From Chionis minor (lineage: Eukaryota > Chordata > Aves > Charadriiformes > Chionididae), in assembly GCA_013398295.1 (NCBI GenBank), contig VZSF01011373.1, positions 310,001-374,000 on the forward strand: DNA of 64,000 bases. The letters are read 5' to 3'. Positions 63,079 through 64,000 of the stretch are shown piece after piece; position 1 is the first letter of the stretch; every line of letters starts with the position of its first letter. The notes under the pieces were generated by a model that did no database searches, was not told where the DNA came from, and saw nothing but the letters and a program-made list of their open reading frames with translations. The position numbers and the translations under genes were made by a program.

Positions 63079-63255
63079 GATAGATGTATTGCTACAGATG
63101 GTTTCAGTTTTACTGGCATGGGTCTCCTCCAGCAAAACAAATCCATCAAAGGGTGGACAGCAGGCCTGGCAGGGGTGCCCACAGCACCTTACTCGACCTG
63201 TACAAAATGGGGCCAGAAACCAGTATCTAAAGAGCTGTTCCCATGGTCATTTTGA
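63079..63255 (+). other. Terminal-exon-like open frame, unrecognised
   Basis: A T-rich tract ending in TTATTTGTCCAG (AG at 63077-63078) is followed by 58 codons open in phase 0, closed by TGA at 63253-63255. The peptide starts DRCIATDGFSFTGMG and ends in KELFPWSF. It resembles no family I know. Unlike the other open frames here it has ordinary amino-acid composition and a strong acceptor placed right at the frame. No donor-bearing upstream exon was found. It might be a last exon, a retrocopy fragment or chance. Confidence 0.2.
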
Positions 63256-63352
63256 CTAGCTGGTGTATTATAACCCCGAATGTGTCAGATTTAAGCAATC
63301 TGCAGTTCAAAAATAGTTGCTATGTTCTTACATGTATTCAGTCAACAGCTTG

Positions 63353-63408
63353 TAGGAATTTCATAGAATTGTAGAATGGGTAGGAATTTCATGGAATTGT
63401 AGAATGGG
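63353..63408. repeat. 28-bp tandem duplication at the 3' edge of a CR1
   Basis: Positions 63353-63380 and 63381-63408 are the same 28 bp with one difference (A to G in CATAGAATT). Each copy contains TAGGAATTT and the CR1 terminal words CATAGAATTGTAGAATGGG. Confidence 0.9.
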
Positions 63409-63823
63409 TTGGTTGGAAGGGACCTTACAGATCACCCAGTGCTACCCCCTGCCCTGGGCAGGGACACCTCCCACCACACCAGGCTGCTCCAAGCCCCGTC
63501 CAACCTGGCCTTGAACCTCCAGGGATGGGGCAGCCACAGCTGCTCTGGGCAACCCCGGCCAGGGGCTCCCCACCCGCACAGGAAACAATTTCTGCCCAAT
63601 ATCTCATCGAAATCTCCCCTCTTTAAGTTTAAAACCGTTTCCCCTCATCCTGAGGCTCCACTCCCTGATCCAGATCCCTCCCCAGCCTTCCTGGAGCCCC
63701 TTTCAGACACTGGCAGGGGCTGGAAGGTCTCCCTGGGGCCTTCTCTTCTCCCGGCTGAACCCCCCCAGCTCCCCCAGCCTGTCCTCCCAGCAGAGGGGCT
63801 CTAGACCTCTGATCATCATTTCG
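63361..63823 (-). mobile_element. CR1 LINE 3' half on the minus strand
   Basis: Reverse-complement CR1 3' terminus words (TCATAGAATTGTAGAATGGG, TTGGAAGGGACC) lead into CCTTGAACCTCCAGGGATGG, GGAAACAATTTCTGCCCAA, GTTTAAAACCGTTTCCCCTC and GGAGCCCCTTTCAGACACTG. The copy ends near GGGGCTCTAGACCTCTGATC, the ORF2 C-terminal DNA. It is 5'-truncated and closely related to the copies at 19129 and 28788. The 131-codon plus-strand frame over it is not a gene. Confidence 0.95.
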
Positions 63824-64000
63824 TAAGTGGATTCCCAGATTGTGCCATCAGTTGTGTGTTGCTGCTCCGCAGGATCCCAGGGGTGGTTTTTGCAGTACTT
63901 AATAGTGATTCACAGCATTCAGGCAGCCTGTGGCTGTGATGTTGGCAGAGTAGCAGCGTTGTATATGGTACTACAACTTTTGAAGTGCTTTCTAAATTAA
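63824..64000. other. Non-coding sequence at window end
   Basis: The last 177 bp show no gene or repeat I recognise. Confidence 0.6.

Larger units (their letters stand above)
55541..63352. other. Non-coding sequence, no recognised gene
   Basis: No protein family or RNA gene was recognised over about 7.8 kb. Features inside are an A/C-rich low-complexity tract (59063-59280), T- and A-runs (58863-58880 and 59766-59778), a C10 run near 62605 followed by a T-run, AT-rich sequence at 62790-63010 and a terminal-exon-like ORF (63079-63255). A 115-codon hydrophobic open frame at 59967-60314 has no recognisable homology and no start or splice context. Confidence 0.55.

Noticed and set aside
63409..63804. 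131-codon open frame on the plus strand
   Set aside because: It is the antisense of a CR1 3' region; the same words occur at 19135 and 28884.
1..64000. CRISPR arrays, bacterial operons, phage or integron structures
   Set aside because: No regularly spaced direct repeats, ribosome-binding-site spacing or co-directional genes exist. The CR1 and LTR content shows a bird genome.
1..64000. tRNA and rRNA genes
   Set aside because: No tRNA box-B words in a cloverleaf context and no rRNA core words were noticed by eye; a covariance-model scan would be decisive.

Overview
This window looks like nuclear DNA of a bird. It is mostly non-coding, and every ORF longer than about 100 codons is a chance ORF or lies in a retrotransposon. 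The repeats are the typical avian set: several CR1 LINE fragments, most of them 5'-truncated 3' ends, and two solo LTRs of an avian endogenous retrovirus type. AT-rich single-copy sequence is interrupted by short GC/CpG-rich patches. I saw no bacterial operon structure, CRISPR array, rRNA, tRNA or recognisable cellular protein gene. The species, chromosome and neighbouring genes cannot be named from the sequence alone.

Layout. 1-26 kb: non-coding sequence with one short CR1 3' end on the plus strand (3840-3930), a G15 run (4310-4324), a polypyrimidine tract (11284-11445) and a CR1 fragment on the minus strand (19129-19342). Several stretches rich in homeodomain, RFX and E-box-like words could be regulatory. 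26-30.7 kb: a retrotransposon cluster. It holds a long CR1 on the plus strand with a broken reverse transcriptase remnant (26183-27240), a second CR1 on the minus strand (28788-29312) forming an inverted pair with it, and a clean solo LTR with a perfect 5-bp target-site duplication (30003-30661). 31-51 kb: quiet non-coding sequence with AT-rich candidate conserved elements (30930-31260, 34880-35420, 36730-37340), a YY1-type site, a 14-bp-arm hairpin (45764-45845), a CpG-dense exon-like segment (46110-46228) and a Z-DNA-type repeat (49925-49945). 51-64 kb: an older decayed solo LTR (51444-52003), a CR1 of a different, older subfamily (55206-55540), an A/C-rich tract downstream of AATAAA signals (59020-59280), a terminal-exon-like ORF (63079-63255) and a final CR1 on the minus strand whose 3' end is locally duplicated (63353-63823).

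No set of genes works together here. The window is best read as intergenic or large-intron DNA of a vertebrate, whose activity, if any, would be regulatory or through non-coding transcripts. I found no convincing undescribed multi-gene system. The observations most worth checking are the inverted CR1 pair, the three exon-like segments with good splice signals, the 45.8 kb hairpin and the AT-rich blocks.
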